A stretch of DNA of 64,000 nucleotides from DATBJG01 sp963790545 (GTDB lineage: Bacteria > Acidobacteriota > Vicinamibacteria > Vicinamibacterales > JAMQPK01): NCBI GenBank assembly GCA_963790545.1, contig CAWBPA010000017.1, positions 868,001-932,000 of the forward strand. Reading direction: 5' to 3'. The notes beneath the pieces are model-generated. The model made no database searches. It saw nothing but the letters and a program-made list of their open reading frames with translations, and was not told the DNA's origin. The position numbers and the translations under genes were made by a program. Shown piece after piece: positions 9,327 through 17,801 of this stretch (position 1 is the stretch's first letter; every line of letters starts with the position of its first letter).

Positions 9327-10831
9327 TCAGACGGTGAGGAACTGGCGCAAGTTGCGGACGTCCGCAACCTCCTCCAGTGCATGCACACGTTCGATGAGCG
9401 CCTCCGTCCGCTTCGGTGCCCAGAACCGGCGCCATCAATCCGCGCGCCTTTCGGTTGACACCTTCCGCGTCCAGCGGATTTTCTTTCGTGCCTGGGGGAT
9501 GCCGTGTGAAGTGACTGACGGTTCGACCATCTCGCAGGGTGACCTCCACGAAGCCGCTGCGCGGCGCACCCGGATCCATCAACATGCGATCGGCAACGAG
9601 CTGGACGCGCTCCTTCACGGCCCGCACCTGCGGGTCTGCCATACGCTCATGCGAGTGGCTGTCGGCAAACGAGACAGTACCGTCCAGTAGCGCAACCGCA
9701 ATCAGGTACTGACAGTTCACATCGGGCATCGATCGGTCATCAACGATGCGTGCGCCATCTTCCGGCAGCCGGACGACGATGCGTTGTACGTTGTTGACGT
9801 TCAATGCGTGCTCGCGACGTAACGTCAGAAAGGCATCAAGCGGAGCCTGAATCGGATATCCCACGGAAAACGTCTTGATGGCCGTTTCGGTCACGAAAAA
9901 CCTGCTGCCGAGGGCGGCAATCATTTCCTGCGGTTTTGGAGCGGTGGAAAAAGCCTCAATCATGTTGTGCTCGCCGTCGAGCACGTCCGCGACTCCGGTA
10001 AACCCTGTCTGGACCATGACTGCGGCTGTCACACCATTGCGAGCGCCCATTCCGCCAAAGTCGAACGCCTTTTCGACATGTTCCGTGTCTCGGGCCCAGC
10101 TCCAGATTCCCGACACCTGCTGAGCGGCGTACGAGAGCGCGTAGCGCATGCCCTTTTCATCCAGGCGAGCCAGTGCGGCAGCGGCTGCCGCGCTGCCGAA
10201 CGTCGAGCTGGTGCCTTCGGCACTGCGATGTGTGGCGCGCACCAGGTCCGGTCCGAACGCCAGAAGAAAACGGCAACACAGGTCGTAGCCGAGCGCCACC
10301 GCCTTGAGAAACTCCAGTCCCGATCTGCCCTCTCGTTCGGCCATCGCCAACGCCGCCGGCACCACGGCGCAACCAGGATGGGCTTTCGTGACCGGTTCGA
10401 AGTCGTCGGTTTCGTCCGCATGGCCGAACATGCCGTTGGCCAGCGCCGCATTGACGGCAGAGGTCCGGATGTCGGTGGTAAGGACAGAAGCTTCGGGCAC
10501 ACCGCCCTGGGCTCGCACGTACCGGATCGCCATTTCTCCCGGCTTGAGATGTGCGCCCGACACCATCGCCGCCAGCGTGTCCAGAATGCGATGTTTACAC
10601 TCACGCGCGACGTCCGCGGGGAGGTTCCGCGTGCGCGCTTCGACCATATAGCGCGCCAGCTGACCCGTGATGTCCGCGGGGGCCGTTGCTGGCGACCTTG
10701 TCGGAGCTTGAGCCAGCGGGTAACGCGGCGGCGTCCGCGTCGATCGGAAACGTGGCGGCGGCAATCAATCCACCCGCGCCCTGCAACATGCGGCGCCGCG
10801 TGAGAGCCGAGTCGTGTTTCTTCGTAGCCAT
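9327..10831 (-). CDS. MmgE/PrpD-family protein with Tat signal peptide (frameshifted)
   Basis: MmgE/PrpD protein, the family of 2-methylcitrate dehydratase and cis-aconitate decarboxylase. Motifs are CKHRILDTLAAMVSGA, FGHADETDDFEPVTKAHPG, GSAAAAAALARLD and HVEKAFDFGGMGARNGVTAA. The C-terminal beta half has VTLRDGRTVSHFTRHPPG. Unusually, the protein begins at ATG 10831 with MATKKHDSALTRRRMLQG followed by a hydrophobic stretch ending DADAAA, a clear twin-arginine leader. A frameshift near 10690 separates the leader from the body, and another near 9415 displaces the last 30 residues. The family is normally cytosolic. The leader is in phase with the body only through the frame break, but no other start is present. 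Confidence 0.85.
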
Positions 10832-10889
10832 GGCCCGCCATTGTCTCTCAGATTGGTTTCAATTGGCGTTGTCGCTCGATCTTGAAGCG

Positions 10890-11784
10890 TCAGCCGCGGA
10901 TTTCAACGCCCGCCCACTCCTCAATCACTCTCGCAATGGACGTGAAATCCGAGTTTGGGCCGAACTTGGCGTTGGTCACGGCGAGCATTTGTCGAACGGC
11001 GGCGCCCACAACCATGGGCACGCCGAGCGCCTCCGCCTCGTCCACACAGAGGCGGACGTCCTTGTACGACAGTCCCGTCGCAAAGCCGAAATCGAACGTG
11101 CCGGGTAGGATCGATCGCGGGAATTTGTCTTGCGTGGCGCTGTTCCGGCCGCTGCCGGCGTTGATGATGTCAATCAGGACCTTTGGGTCCAGGCCGGCCT
11201 TGACCCCCATGGCCAGCGCTTCGGAGGAGACAACGAGCGCAGCGGCAGCCAGCAGATTGTTGGCAAGCTTGGCAATTTGCGCGAGTCCCGGCTTTTCGCC
11301 CACGAAAAACGACCGCCGAAATTCTTGAGAATCGGTTCGACCTGTTCGAAGGTGGATCTTGGGCTCGAGACCATGACCGCCAGCGTTCCTTTCTCCGCGC
11401 CACTGACGCCGCCGCTGACGGGAGAATCAACCGCAACTGTCTTGACGTTCGCCCAGTCCCTTGGCCACGATCGCGGCAACGGTCGGTCCCGTGGTCGAGA
11501 GATCAATGACCGTTTTGACGGTCGATCCCTTGATGATGCCGCGCTCGCCGAGCGCCACCGACTGCACGATAGTGGGCGTCGGCAGGCTCATGAGGACGAT
11601 TTCTGCAGCCGAGGCAACCTCGGCGGGCGACGAGGCCACGTTCGCGCCACGCGCAGCCAGCGGCTTCGTGGCGTCGGCGACTGGTATCGCACACACAGAG
11701 CCGATAGCCCGCGTCCAGCAACCGCGAGGCCATGGGCCCTCCCATCCGGCCGACCCCCACGAACCCCAGCAACGGCTTTTCCAT
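10890..11784 (-). CDS. NAD(P)-dependent beta-hydroxyacid dehydrogenase, HIBADH family (frameshifted)
   Basis: 3-hydroxyisobutyrate/tartronate-semialdehyde-type dehydrogenase of about 297 residues. It has the Rossmann motif GFVGVGRMGGPMASRLLDAG at the N-terminus and the substrate-binding block VDSPVSGGVSGAEKGTLAVM. The catalytic-lysine segment KLANNLLAAAALVVSSEAL and the C-terminal SYKDVRLCVDEAEALGVPM helix follow. Three single-base frame breaks, near 11690, 11445 and 11300, split it. Every piece continues the family alignment, so an intact gene is likely. It probably interconverts a hydroxyacid and a semialdehyde in the cytosol. The start ATG at 11784 follows directly on an AATTGAGAATTC-rich repeat spacer. 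It is the promoter-proximal gene of the leftward trio with PrpD and CMD. Confidence 0.85.
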
Positions 11785-11935
11785 GATGGCTTCCTGGGAA
11801 TTGAGAATTCGGAATTGAGAATTGCGGATGCTACGAGACTTCAAACTTGAGCCTTGAGAATCTACGATGGCGCTCTGGCTGGGGTCAAATAGCGACGTTT
11901 TATCCGCAATTTTCAGTTTTCAGGTATGGTTGCGC
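11785..11935. repeat. Divergent spacer with reiterated GAATTGAGAATT words
   Basis: Short spacer between divergent genes. It holds several imperfect copies of GGAATTGAGAATT (11797-11823) and of CTTGAG/TTGAGAATC (11840-11865), much richer in A+T than the flanking genes. It resembles other low-complexity word-repeat spacers in the window (16433-16530, 24810-24954). Confidence 0.5.
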
Positions 11936-12722
11936 ATGTTTCTGAAGAACAAATGTGCCCTCATCACCGGCTCGGTTCAGGGCCTGGGTCTCGCTGCCGC
12001 ACATCGATTTGCGGCAGCGGGATGCCATATCGTCCTGAACGGATTTGCCGAGCCTGAGGTCATTGCGCGGGTCCGTGGCTGATCTCGAATCCAGCGACGG
12101 CGTGCGAACCCTGTACGGCGGGGCCGATTTGCGTCGACCGCGCGAAATCGAGGAAATGGTCGCCGCCATCCTCGAAACGCTCGGCGGCATCGACATTCTG
12201 ATCAACAACGCCGTCGTCCGGCATTCGGCGCCTGTCGACGAGTTCCCCGTCGACAAATGGGACGAAAGCCTCGCCGTCAACCTGTCGGCCGCGTTTCATA
12301 CTATCCGGCTCGTCCTTCCCGAAATGCGGCGCAAGAGATGGGGACGGATCATCAACGTCTCTTCCATTTACGGACTGCAGGGGACGATGAACCGCATCGG
12401 GTACGTCACGAGCAAGACGGCGCTCGTCGGGCTGACGCGGGCCGTGGCTCTGGAAACGGTGAAGGAGAACATCACGTGCAACGCCATCTGTCCAGGCACG
12501 ACCGAAACGCCAGTCCACGACGCCACGATCCGGGCCACGATGGCGACTGAGGGGCTGTCGCGGGCCGATGCCGAGCGGCGATTCCTCGCGGGAAAACAGC
12601 CGACCGGACGCTTTGTTGCGGCGGAGAACGTCGCGGCGTTGATGCTGTTTCTCTGCGGACCGGACAGTGCTGACATTACCGGGACGGCATTGCCCATCGA
12701 CGGCGGCTGGGCGGTTTCATAA
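11936..12722 (+). CDS. Short-chain dehydrogenase/reductase, hydroxyacyl/3-hydroxybutyrate dehydrogenase-like (frameshifted)
   Basis: Classical SDR of about 262 residues. It shows the cofactor motif TGSVQGLG, NNAV (a variant of NNAG), VSSIYG with the catalytic Ser, YVTSK with catalytic Tyr and Lys, and a C-terminal ALPIDGGWAVS typical of the 3-hydroxybutyrate dehydrogenase/gluconate 5-dehydrogenase branch. A single frame break near 12070 separates the first 45 residues from the rest. ATG 11936 is used because the family begins about five residues before the first beta strand. It is followed by a REP pair and then a secreted cyclase-family protein on the same strand. Substrate unassigned. Confidence 0.84.
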
Positions 12723-12741
12723 ATGTAGCGAATTGCAGTAC

Positions 12742-12804
12742 GTAGGCCGGGTCCTGCTCTTTGGACCCGGCTCAAGGCGGGCCTATAAAGCAAGGCCCGC
12801 CCTA
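12742..12804. repeat. Inverted pair of GTAG-type palindromic repeats
   Basis: The left unit (12742-12771) starts GTAG, followed by GCCGGGTCC, a loop and GGACCCGGC. It matches the unit at 2650-2681 except for one loop base. The right unit (12777-12804) is inverted and on minus reads GTAG, then GGCGGGCC, a loop and GGCCCGCC. An extra GTAG lies at 12725. The pair separates the SDR and the cyclase genes. Confidence 0.75.
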
Positions 12805-12834
12805 CGACCTCGTAACTTGCTCGGGAGGGAAGCG

Positions 12835-13810
12835 ATGCACCACCTGACCAGTTTTCACCATGTTGTGTCCGGCGCCCGGACGATCGCCGCACTCGCCGCC
12901 TTCGATCGTTCTGCTCATGCTCATGGGCACGCCCACAACGGGACAACAGAATCTCGCCCCATCACCATGGGGTGCCGCCGATCAACGCGGCGCGGCAAAC
13001 CGAATCACACCCGCCAAGGTTCGCGAAGCCAGAGACCTCATCAAACAGGGGACGATTTATCAGCTGGGTCATATATATGAATCCGGCATGCCGCTGTTCG
13101 GCACACGCCACTACAGCCTGCGCATTCCTCACCCCTTCAGGCCCGCGGGCCGCAACGACATGGTGTTTCACGACGAAATCATCAGCGGTGAGCTTGGCCA
13201 GGTCGGGACGCAGTTCGACGGTCTGGGTCATATTGGTATCGGCGAATCCTTCTACAACGGCAATCGTCGATCGGACTTCGCTCAGCCGGAAGGGCTGACG
13301 CGGCTGGGCGTCGAAAACGTCGGTGTCCTCGCGACACGCGGCGTCCTCATCGACGTGGCTCGTTACAAGGGCGTAGCGCAGCTTGAAGGCGGGTACGAAA
13401 TCACGGTTGCCGATCTGCAGGGGGCCCTCAAGCGTCAGGGGACGGACATTCGCTCGGGGGACGCGGTGTTTCTGCACACAGGCTGGGGATCGCTGTGGAT
13501 GAAGGACAATTCACGATACAGCCGAGACGAACCCGGGCTCGGACTCGCCGCCGCACAGTTGCTCGTTGACGAAGAAATTGTCGTGGTGAGCGCCGACACC
13601 TGGGGCGTCGAGGTCGTGCCCAATCCGGATCCATCATTGGCCTTCCCCGTCCACCAGCTTTTCATTCCCCGCAATGGTATCTACATTCTGGAGAACGTCA
13701 TCACCGAAGAACTGGCGCGAGACAACGTGTACGAGTTCGCATTCTTTTTCGCGCCGCTGCGGTTGAAAGGTGCAACCGGATCGCCCGGCAATCCGATTGC
13801 CATCCGGTAA
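12835..13810 (+). CDS. Secreted cyclase-family protein (kynurenine-formamidase-like, frameshifted in the signal peptide)
   Basis: Cyclase family (PF04199 type) metal-dependent hydrolase with a Sec signal peptide. The start ATG 12835 has an excellent ribosome site (GGGAGGGA, 4 bases upstream). A frame break near 12905 falls within the hydrophobic core that ends LMLMGTPTTGQQ. The mature part has YQLGHIYESGMPLFG, then GQVGTQFDGLGHIGIG, the position of the family metal motif. Here it reads GTQFDGLGH where kynurenine formamidases have GTHxDxPxH, so one presumed His ligand is Gln. Later, SGDAVFLHTGWG and VSADTWGVEVVP are family-typical. The substrate is not known. Neighbouring SDR and ALDH genes suggest catabolism. 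Confidence 0.82.
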
Positions 13811-13895
13811 CGGCCGCGTCTTGAAAGGCCAGTTTTCATCACAGAGGACACGGAGGACGCGGAGGACACAGAGAGAAGACTGAAAGAGAAAATTG
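13811..13895. repeat. Convergent spacer with reiterated GAGGACAC words
   Basis: Between convergent genes, a run CACAGAGGACACGGAGGACG followed by more GGAGGACACAGAGAG copies (13841-13875) makes an imperfect 9-mer tandem. Only one strand orientation is present, so no obvious hairpin forms. Similar CACAGAGG words occur at 48455-48500, 52340-52400 and 62280-62360. Confidence 0.5.
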
Positions 13896-15374
13896 TTACC
13901 GCTGAATGAAAGGATTCGGTACGTCGGTCGCCGTGGAGATCCACACGCTCTTCACCTGCAGGTAGTCCTTGATCATGTCCTGACCGCTCTCGCGACCGAT
14001 GCCTGACCGTTTGTAACCCCCGAACGGCGAGACATAACTCACCGCACGATACGTGTTGACCCAGACGGTTCCCGCCTGCAGCCGGTCTGCCATCTTCAGT
14101 GCGCGGCGCATATTCCCCGTCCACACACCCGCCGCCAGGCCGTAGACCACGTCATTGCCAATGGCAATGGCCTCTTCCTCATCTTCAAATGGAATCACCG
14201 CCAGAACAGGCCCGAAGACTTCCTCCTGTGCAATGCGCATGCTGTTCTTCACACCCTGGAAGATGGTGGGCTCGACGAACCAGCCGCTGCCGCATTCGGG
14301 ACGCGTCGCGCGCGCGCCGCCCAACACCGGGCTCGCGCCCTCTGACGTCGCAATCTCAATGTAGTTGAGAATTTTTTCCAGCTGTGGCTTGTTGGTGACG
14401 GGCCCGACCTGCGTATCGGGACTCATCGGGTTCCCCATCCGCGCCGTCCGCGCAAACGCGACCAGCTTGTCGAGAAACGTGTCGTGAATGCTCCGCTGCA
14501 GGAGCAACCGCGATCCTGCGACGCAGGTCTGCCCGGTGGCTGCAAAAATCCCTGAGATAACGCCCTTCAATGCATTGTCGAGATCCGCGTCGTCAAACAC
14601 GATGTTGGGCGACTTGCCACCCAGCTCCATGGTGACCCGCTTCATTCCGCGCGCTGCCGCTTCATAGATCCGCTGGCCGGTGACATCTGAGCCGGTGAAT
14701 GCAATCTTGGCCACGAGCGGATGCTCGACGAGCGGCAAACCAACCTCAGGTCCAAGCCCTGTCACGACATTGACCACACCCGGTGGAAAGCCTACCTCTT
14801 CGACGAGTTTCATGAATTCGAGGATCGACGCCGAGGCATATTCGGACGGCTTGATCACGACGGTATTTCCTGCGGCAAGCGCGGGCGCAAGCTTCCAGGC
14901 CGTGAGAAGCAGCGGCGAGTTCCAGGGAATGATGGCCACGACCACGCCCAGGGGTTCGTAGCGGGTGTAATTGAACACGTCTGGCTTGTCGGCCGGCAGC
15001 ACCGCCCCTTCGATCTTGTCCGCAAGCCCACCGTAGTAGTGATACCACTGGGCCATGTACGAGGTGTGCGCGCTCATTTCAGCGAAGAGCTTGCCGTTGT
15101 CGCGTACTTCGATCTCGGCAAGCCGCGGCGACCGTTCGGCAACCAGATCGCCCAGTTTTCTCAGGAGCGCTCCACGGCGCGAAGGCGTGTACCTGGACCA
15201 CTCCCCCGATGTAAACGCCTTGTGAGCCGCGCGGACGGCTCGATCGACGTCAGCTCCCCTGCCACGCGGGATCAACGCCCACGGTCGTCCGAGAAACGGA
15301 TCGTCGCTCTCGAACTGATCACCGGACTCGGCGCCAGCCCAGTGGCCGTCGATGAACATCTTGTAGGACTGCAT
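13896..15374 (-). CDS. NAD(P)-dependent aldehyde dehydrogenase
   Basis: Intact 492-residue aldehyde dehydrogenase that oxidises an aldehyde to the acid. Key residues are all present: Asn152 in IIPWNSP, the cofactor site FTGSDVTGQRI, the general base Glu250 in MELGGKSPN, the nucleophile Cys284 in GQTCVAGSR, and EEVFGPVLAVIPF. The C-terminus (SPFGGYKRSGIGRESG) is typical of the betaine/4-hydroxymuconic semialdehyde-like group. It is cytosolic, with no leader. It lies three bases downstream of the secreted WGDPDLQG-type protein and an SDR, all on minus and probably one transcript. Substrate unassigned. Confidence 0.92.
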   Translation of the reverse strand: MQSYKMFIDGHWAGAESGDQFESDDPFLGRPWALIPRGRGADVDRAVRAAHKAFTSGEWSRYTPSRRGALLRKLGDLVAERSPRLAEIEVRDNGKLFAEMSAHTSYMAQWYHYYGGLADKIEGAVLPADKPDVFNYTRYEPLGVVVAIIPWNSPLLLTAWKLAPALAAGNTVVIKPSEYASASILEFMKLVEEVGFPPGVVNVVTGLGPEVGLPLVEHPLVAKIAFTGSDVTGQRIYEAAARGMKRVTMELGGKSPNIVFDDADLDNALKGVISGIFAATGQTCVAGSRLLLQRSIHDTFLDKLVAFARTARMGNPMSPDTQVGPVTNKPQLEKILNYIEIATSEGASPVLGGARATRPECGSGWFVEPTIFQGVKNSMRIAQEEVFGPVLAVIPFEDEEEAIAIGNDVVYGLAAGVWTGNMRRALKMADRLQAGTVWVNTYRAVSYVSPFGGYKRSGIGRESGQDMIKDYLQVKSVWISTATDVPNPFIQR

Positions 15375-15376
15375 CC

Positions 15377-16432
15377 CTATTTCTTCGCGGCCTGCTCATC
15401 GGCGCGATGGCCACTCAGGATGTTGAAAAGGGAATAGTTTCCCTCGTGGCAGGCGTATTCGAAGAACCCGTAGTCGGGATCGAGCTTCCATGGGAACGAC
15501 AGCGTCCATGGACGCGTCCAGGTCTTCGGGTCATCGATCGTGGCTTCGTATTGAAGCGTGTCTGGCGCGAGGCGCGTGAAGCGCTCAGTGATACGCAGCG
15601 CATCGCTGTGAGCGTTGCCGCCACCGTTGACACCAATGGCCGTCTTGTCGGTGAAGTTGGTCGTTTCGACGACGAGAGTGTTCCCGTCCCATCGGCCGCG
15701 GGAATCACCGAGGAACGTCCGAATGCTCGATCCGACATGCGGACGGCCGTCAAGCGGGACGATCCGTGTCTCGTGGATCATTTCGTTCCGAATCACGACG
15801 TAGCCCGGCGCTTGCATGATCTGGTTCCCGTTGTTGTAGATGACCGGCAGGATCGATCCCATGAGTCCGCGCGTGATACAGCGATCGTAGTTGCTGCGAT
15901 CCTCGTAGGAATCGGCCGGGCCTCGTGCATTGCGGGCCGCTTGCCGAGCGGCAATGCGTGCCTGGGCCTCGGGCGTCAAGGCGGGCATGCGTCCGTCAGG
16001 TGGATCGATGACGAGCGACGCTTGCCGGGATGGCTCTCCCCGTTCCAGCCAATGGGGCGGCGGTGATACGGGTCCACCCACTGTACCCATAGCCAGGACT
16101 TCGGGAGGAACGTTGTCGATATCGAACTCCGCGTTGTCGTCCGCTGATTGTTTGGCGGCTGCGGCTTGACGCGCCGCAAACTCCGCATCGGTCAGGATGT
16201 TGCGCGGGCCAAATTCAGTGGCCCGCTGAAGGGGTACTCCGACCAGGGCCGTCCCCGGCCACAGCCCCTGCAGATCGGGATCGCCCCACGCAGTCCGAGG
16301 CGGCACATAGTTCCCTGCTGCGGCCGCCGACGACCGCGTCGCCGCTCCCTGTTCACCCGAGACCGAGGCCAGCGACAGAATCGCAATGACCGCGATCACC
16401 GCACTCACGAATGCCAGGACCTGCCTGCGCAT
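15377..16432 (-). CDS. Secreted protein of an uncharacterised acidobacterial family (paralog A)
   Basis: Intact 351-residue protein with a signal peptide (residues about 1-27, ending SVSG). It shares a backbone with the gene at 17802-18830: WGDPDLQG near residue 50, a VIDPPDGRMPALTPEAQ segment, then GPADSYEDRSNYDRCITRG, LPVIYNN, PGYVVIRNEMIHETRIVPLD, GRPHVG, GRWDGNTLVVETTNFTDKT, RITERFTRLAPDTLQYEATI and CHEGNYSLFNILSG near the end. The conserved Asp, Arg, His and Cys residues suggest a folded domain with a binding or catalytic site, but I know of no function. It is in the same transcript as ALDH and SDR genes. ATG 16432 is chosen because it gives a proper leader. Confidence 0.82.
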   Translation of the reverse strand: MRRQVLAFVSAVIAVIAILSLASVSGEQGAATRSSAAAAGNYVPPRTAWGDPDLQGLWPGTALVGVPLQRATEFGPRNILTDAEFAARQAAAAKQSADDNAEFDIDNVPPEVLAMGTVGGPVSPPPHWLERGEPSRQASLVIDPPDGRMPALTPEAQARIAARQAARNARGPADSYEDRSNYDRCITRGLMGSILPVIYNNGNQIMQAPGYVVIRNEMIHETRIVPLDGRPHVGSSIRTFLGDSRGRWDGNTLVVETTNFTDKTAIGVNGGGNAHSDALRITERFTRLAPDTLQYEATIDDPKTWTRPWTLSFPWKLDPDYGFFEYACHEGNYSLFNILSGHRADEQAAKK

Positions 16433-16545
16433 AGACACTCCCAAGTCTGAAGTCCGAAGTCTGAAGTCTGAACAACAACTTTCAGATTGAGACTTCAGCG
16501 TTTCACCTTGATCATTATCGGGGCTTTTAGTGAGGAAGTCGATTC
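16433..16545. repeat. Spacer with reiterated AAGTCTGAAGT words
   Basis: The spacer between the secreted protein and the SDR contains AGTCTGAAGTCCGAAGTCTG and a further GAAGTCTGAA (16443-16471). An inverted half follows, GATTGAGACTTCAG (16486-16499). The words match the spacer at 24810-24954. It could form a weak stem. Confidence 0.5.
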
Positions 16546-17316
16546 TCACCAGGCGCTGTAGCCCCCATCCACGACGAGGATCTGTCCCGTGATGTAGTCG
16601 GAGGCACGCGAGGAGAGAAAGATGGCTGCGCCCTTGAGTTCGCCAGGACGACCAACACGGCCCATCGGAATCTCTGCTTCGATGATCGGGAGGCTCTTTG
16701 CAAACACACCTTCCGTCATCCGGGTTGGAAAATAGCCGGGCGCGATGGCATTCACGGTAATCCCATGCGGGGCCCATTTCACCGCCAGATCTCGAGTGAG
16801 ACTGATGACCGCGCCCTTGCTCGCGGTGTAGCCGACGGCATCGAGCACTTCGGACGTAGAGCCGACGAGCCCCGTGACGGAGGCGATATTGATAATCTTC
16901 CCTCCGCCGGCGCGAATCATCTCGCGTCCCACACGCCGCGCCATCAGGAATACGCCCAACACGTTCACGTCCATCACGGCTCGGAACTTCTCCACGGGCA
17001 TGTCTTCGACAGGAGCGCCCCAGCTGATCCCGGCGTTGTTGACCAGAATGTCAATTCGACCGTGGGCTTCGAGCGTCGCGGTGACGGCCGACTCGACTTG
17101 CAACGGATCCGAAACGTCGCAGGACAACACCAGTGGCGGCGATCCAACGGCGCGCAACACTTCTTCCGCCGTACGCAACCACGCCTCACGGCGAGCGGTG
17201 ATTGCCAGTCGCGCGCCGGCCTCAGCCAGCCCGGTCGCTATCTCCAGTCCGAGTCCCCGCGATCCGCCGGTGACCAAGGCCACCTTGTTGGAGAGATCGA
17301 AAAGTTCAGTAGGCAT
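16546..17316 (-). CDS. SDR-family oxidoreductase (gluconate 5-dehydrogenase/3-oxoacyl reductase-like)
   Basis: Intact 256-residue classical SDR. The cofactor motif TGGSRGLG is at 16-23, NNAG at 93-96, the catalytic Ser146 in NIASVTG, Tyr163 and Lys167 in YTASK, and the C-terminus is GQILVVDGGYSAW. The Arg residues after the second strand (TARREAW) favour NADP. It starts a leftward transcript with the secreted protein and ALDH, and diverges from the chimeric ORF at 17354. Physiological substrate unknown. Confidence 0.9.
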   Translation of the reverse strand: MPTELFDLSNKVALVTGGSRGLGLEIATGLAEAGARLAITARREAWLRTAEEVLRAVGSPPLVLSCDVSDPLQVESAVTATLEAHGRIDILVNNAGISWGAPVEDMPVEKFRAVMDVNVLGVFLMARRVGREMIRAGGGKIINIASVTGLVGSTSEVLDAVGYTASKGAVISLTRDLAVKWAPHGITVNAIAPGYFPTRMTEGVFAKSLPIIEAEIPMGRVGRPGELKGAAIFLSSRASDYITGQILVVDGGYSAW

Positions 17317-17353
17317 GGTTTGGTTTGTACAGAAAGTTGTATCTTATGCGCTT

Positions 17354-17602
17354 ATGTCACTGAGGAGTCCTCAGGAATACGTGCAGAGCCTGCGTGACGG
17401 TCGCGTCGTGTACTTTCGCGAACGGCGCGTGACGGACGTCACCGAGCATCCGGTCATCTCGGTCCGAACACCTCGCCGCCGATTTTCCGAAATGTGGCTG
17501 CCAGATGCCACCGGGTTCGTGGACCACATGCCCCGCACGTCGACCGGCAAGCTTTCCAAGACCGTCCTGCGCGACCGGTTCAAGGACTATCTGGCACGAT
17601 AG
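17354..17602 (+). pseudogene. Chimeric 82-residue ORF: HpaB-like N-terminus joined to acyl-CoA synthetase C-terminus
   Basis: The first about 37 codons read SPQEYVQSLRDGRVVYF, then RVTDVTEHPVISV. This is the N-terminal signature of the 4-hydroxyphenylacetate 3-monooxygenase/4-hydroxybutyryl-CoA dehydratase (HpaB) family. From about 17470 the same frame continues with FSEMWLPDATGFVDHMPRTS, TGKLSKTVLRDRFKDYLAR, the extreme C-terminus of AMP-forming fatty-acyl-CoA synthetases including the A10 catalytic Lys region. About 480 residues of HpaB and about 500 of the ligase are missing between them. The most economical reading is a deletion that removed about 3 kb and joined two neighbouring genes in frame. 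An assembly collapse is the alternative. The product can have neither activity. Confidence 0.75.
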
Positions 17603-17618
17603 CGTTTCCTTAACTCGT

Positions 17619-17644
17619 GCGCGTGGGGCCCCACCCCCACGCGC
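17619..17644. terminator. Perfect 10-bp GC hairpin after the chimeric ORF
   Basis: GCGCGTGGGG, a 6-base loop and CCCCACGCGC form a perfect stem 17 bases after the stop of the chimeric ORF. There is no T-run, so factor-independent termination is only possible, not shown. Confidence 0.45.
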
Positions 17645-17739
17645 TGCTGCTCCTCGGCTCGCAGACTCGCTCGTCGCCCTTCGACCCACTCAGAACGAAC
17701 CTGAGAGCCAAGTCGAAGGTTCGCAGCGGCCGCGGGCGC

Positions 17740-17745
17740 TATAAT
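17740..17745 (+). promoter_or_regulatory. Candidate -10 element TATAAT
   Basis: A perfect TATAAT lies 57 bases before the ATG at 17802, in otherwise GC-rich DNA. No good -35 hexamer is seen at 16-18 bases spacing. The gene also has a strong AAGGAGA ribosome site ending 5 bases before its ATG. Confidence 0.4.
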
Positions 17746-17801
17746 GCAGGATGAGATCGGAGCCGGGCGGCCTATAACGGCCTCCGTTCGAAGGAGATCC
17801 G

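Noticed and set aside
13841..13875. CRISPR-like short tandem array
   Set aside because: Repeat units are 9 bases without spacers. No cas genes are present.
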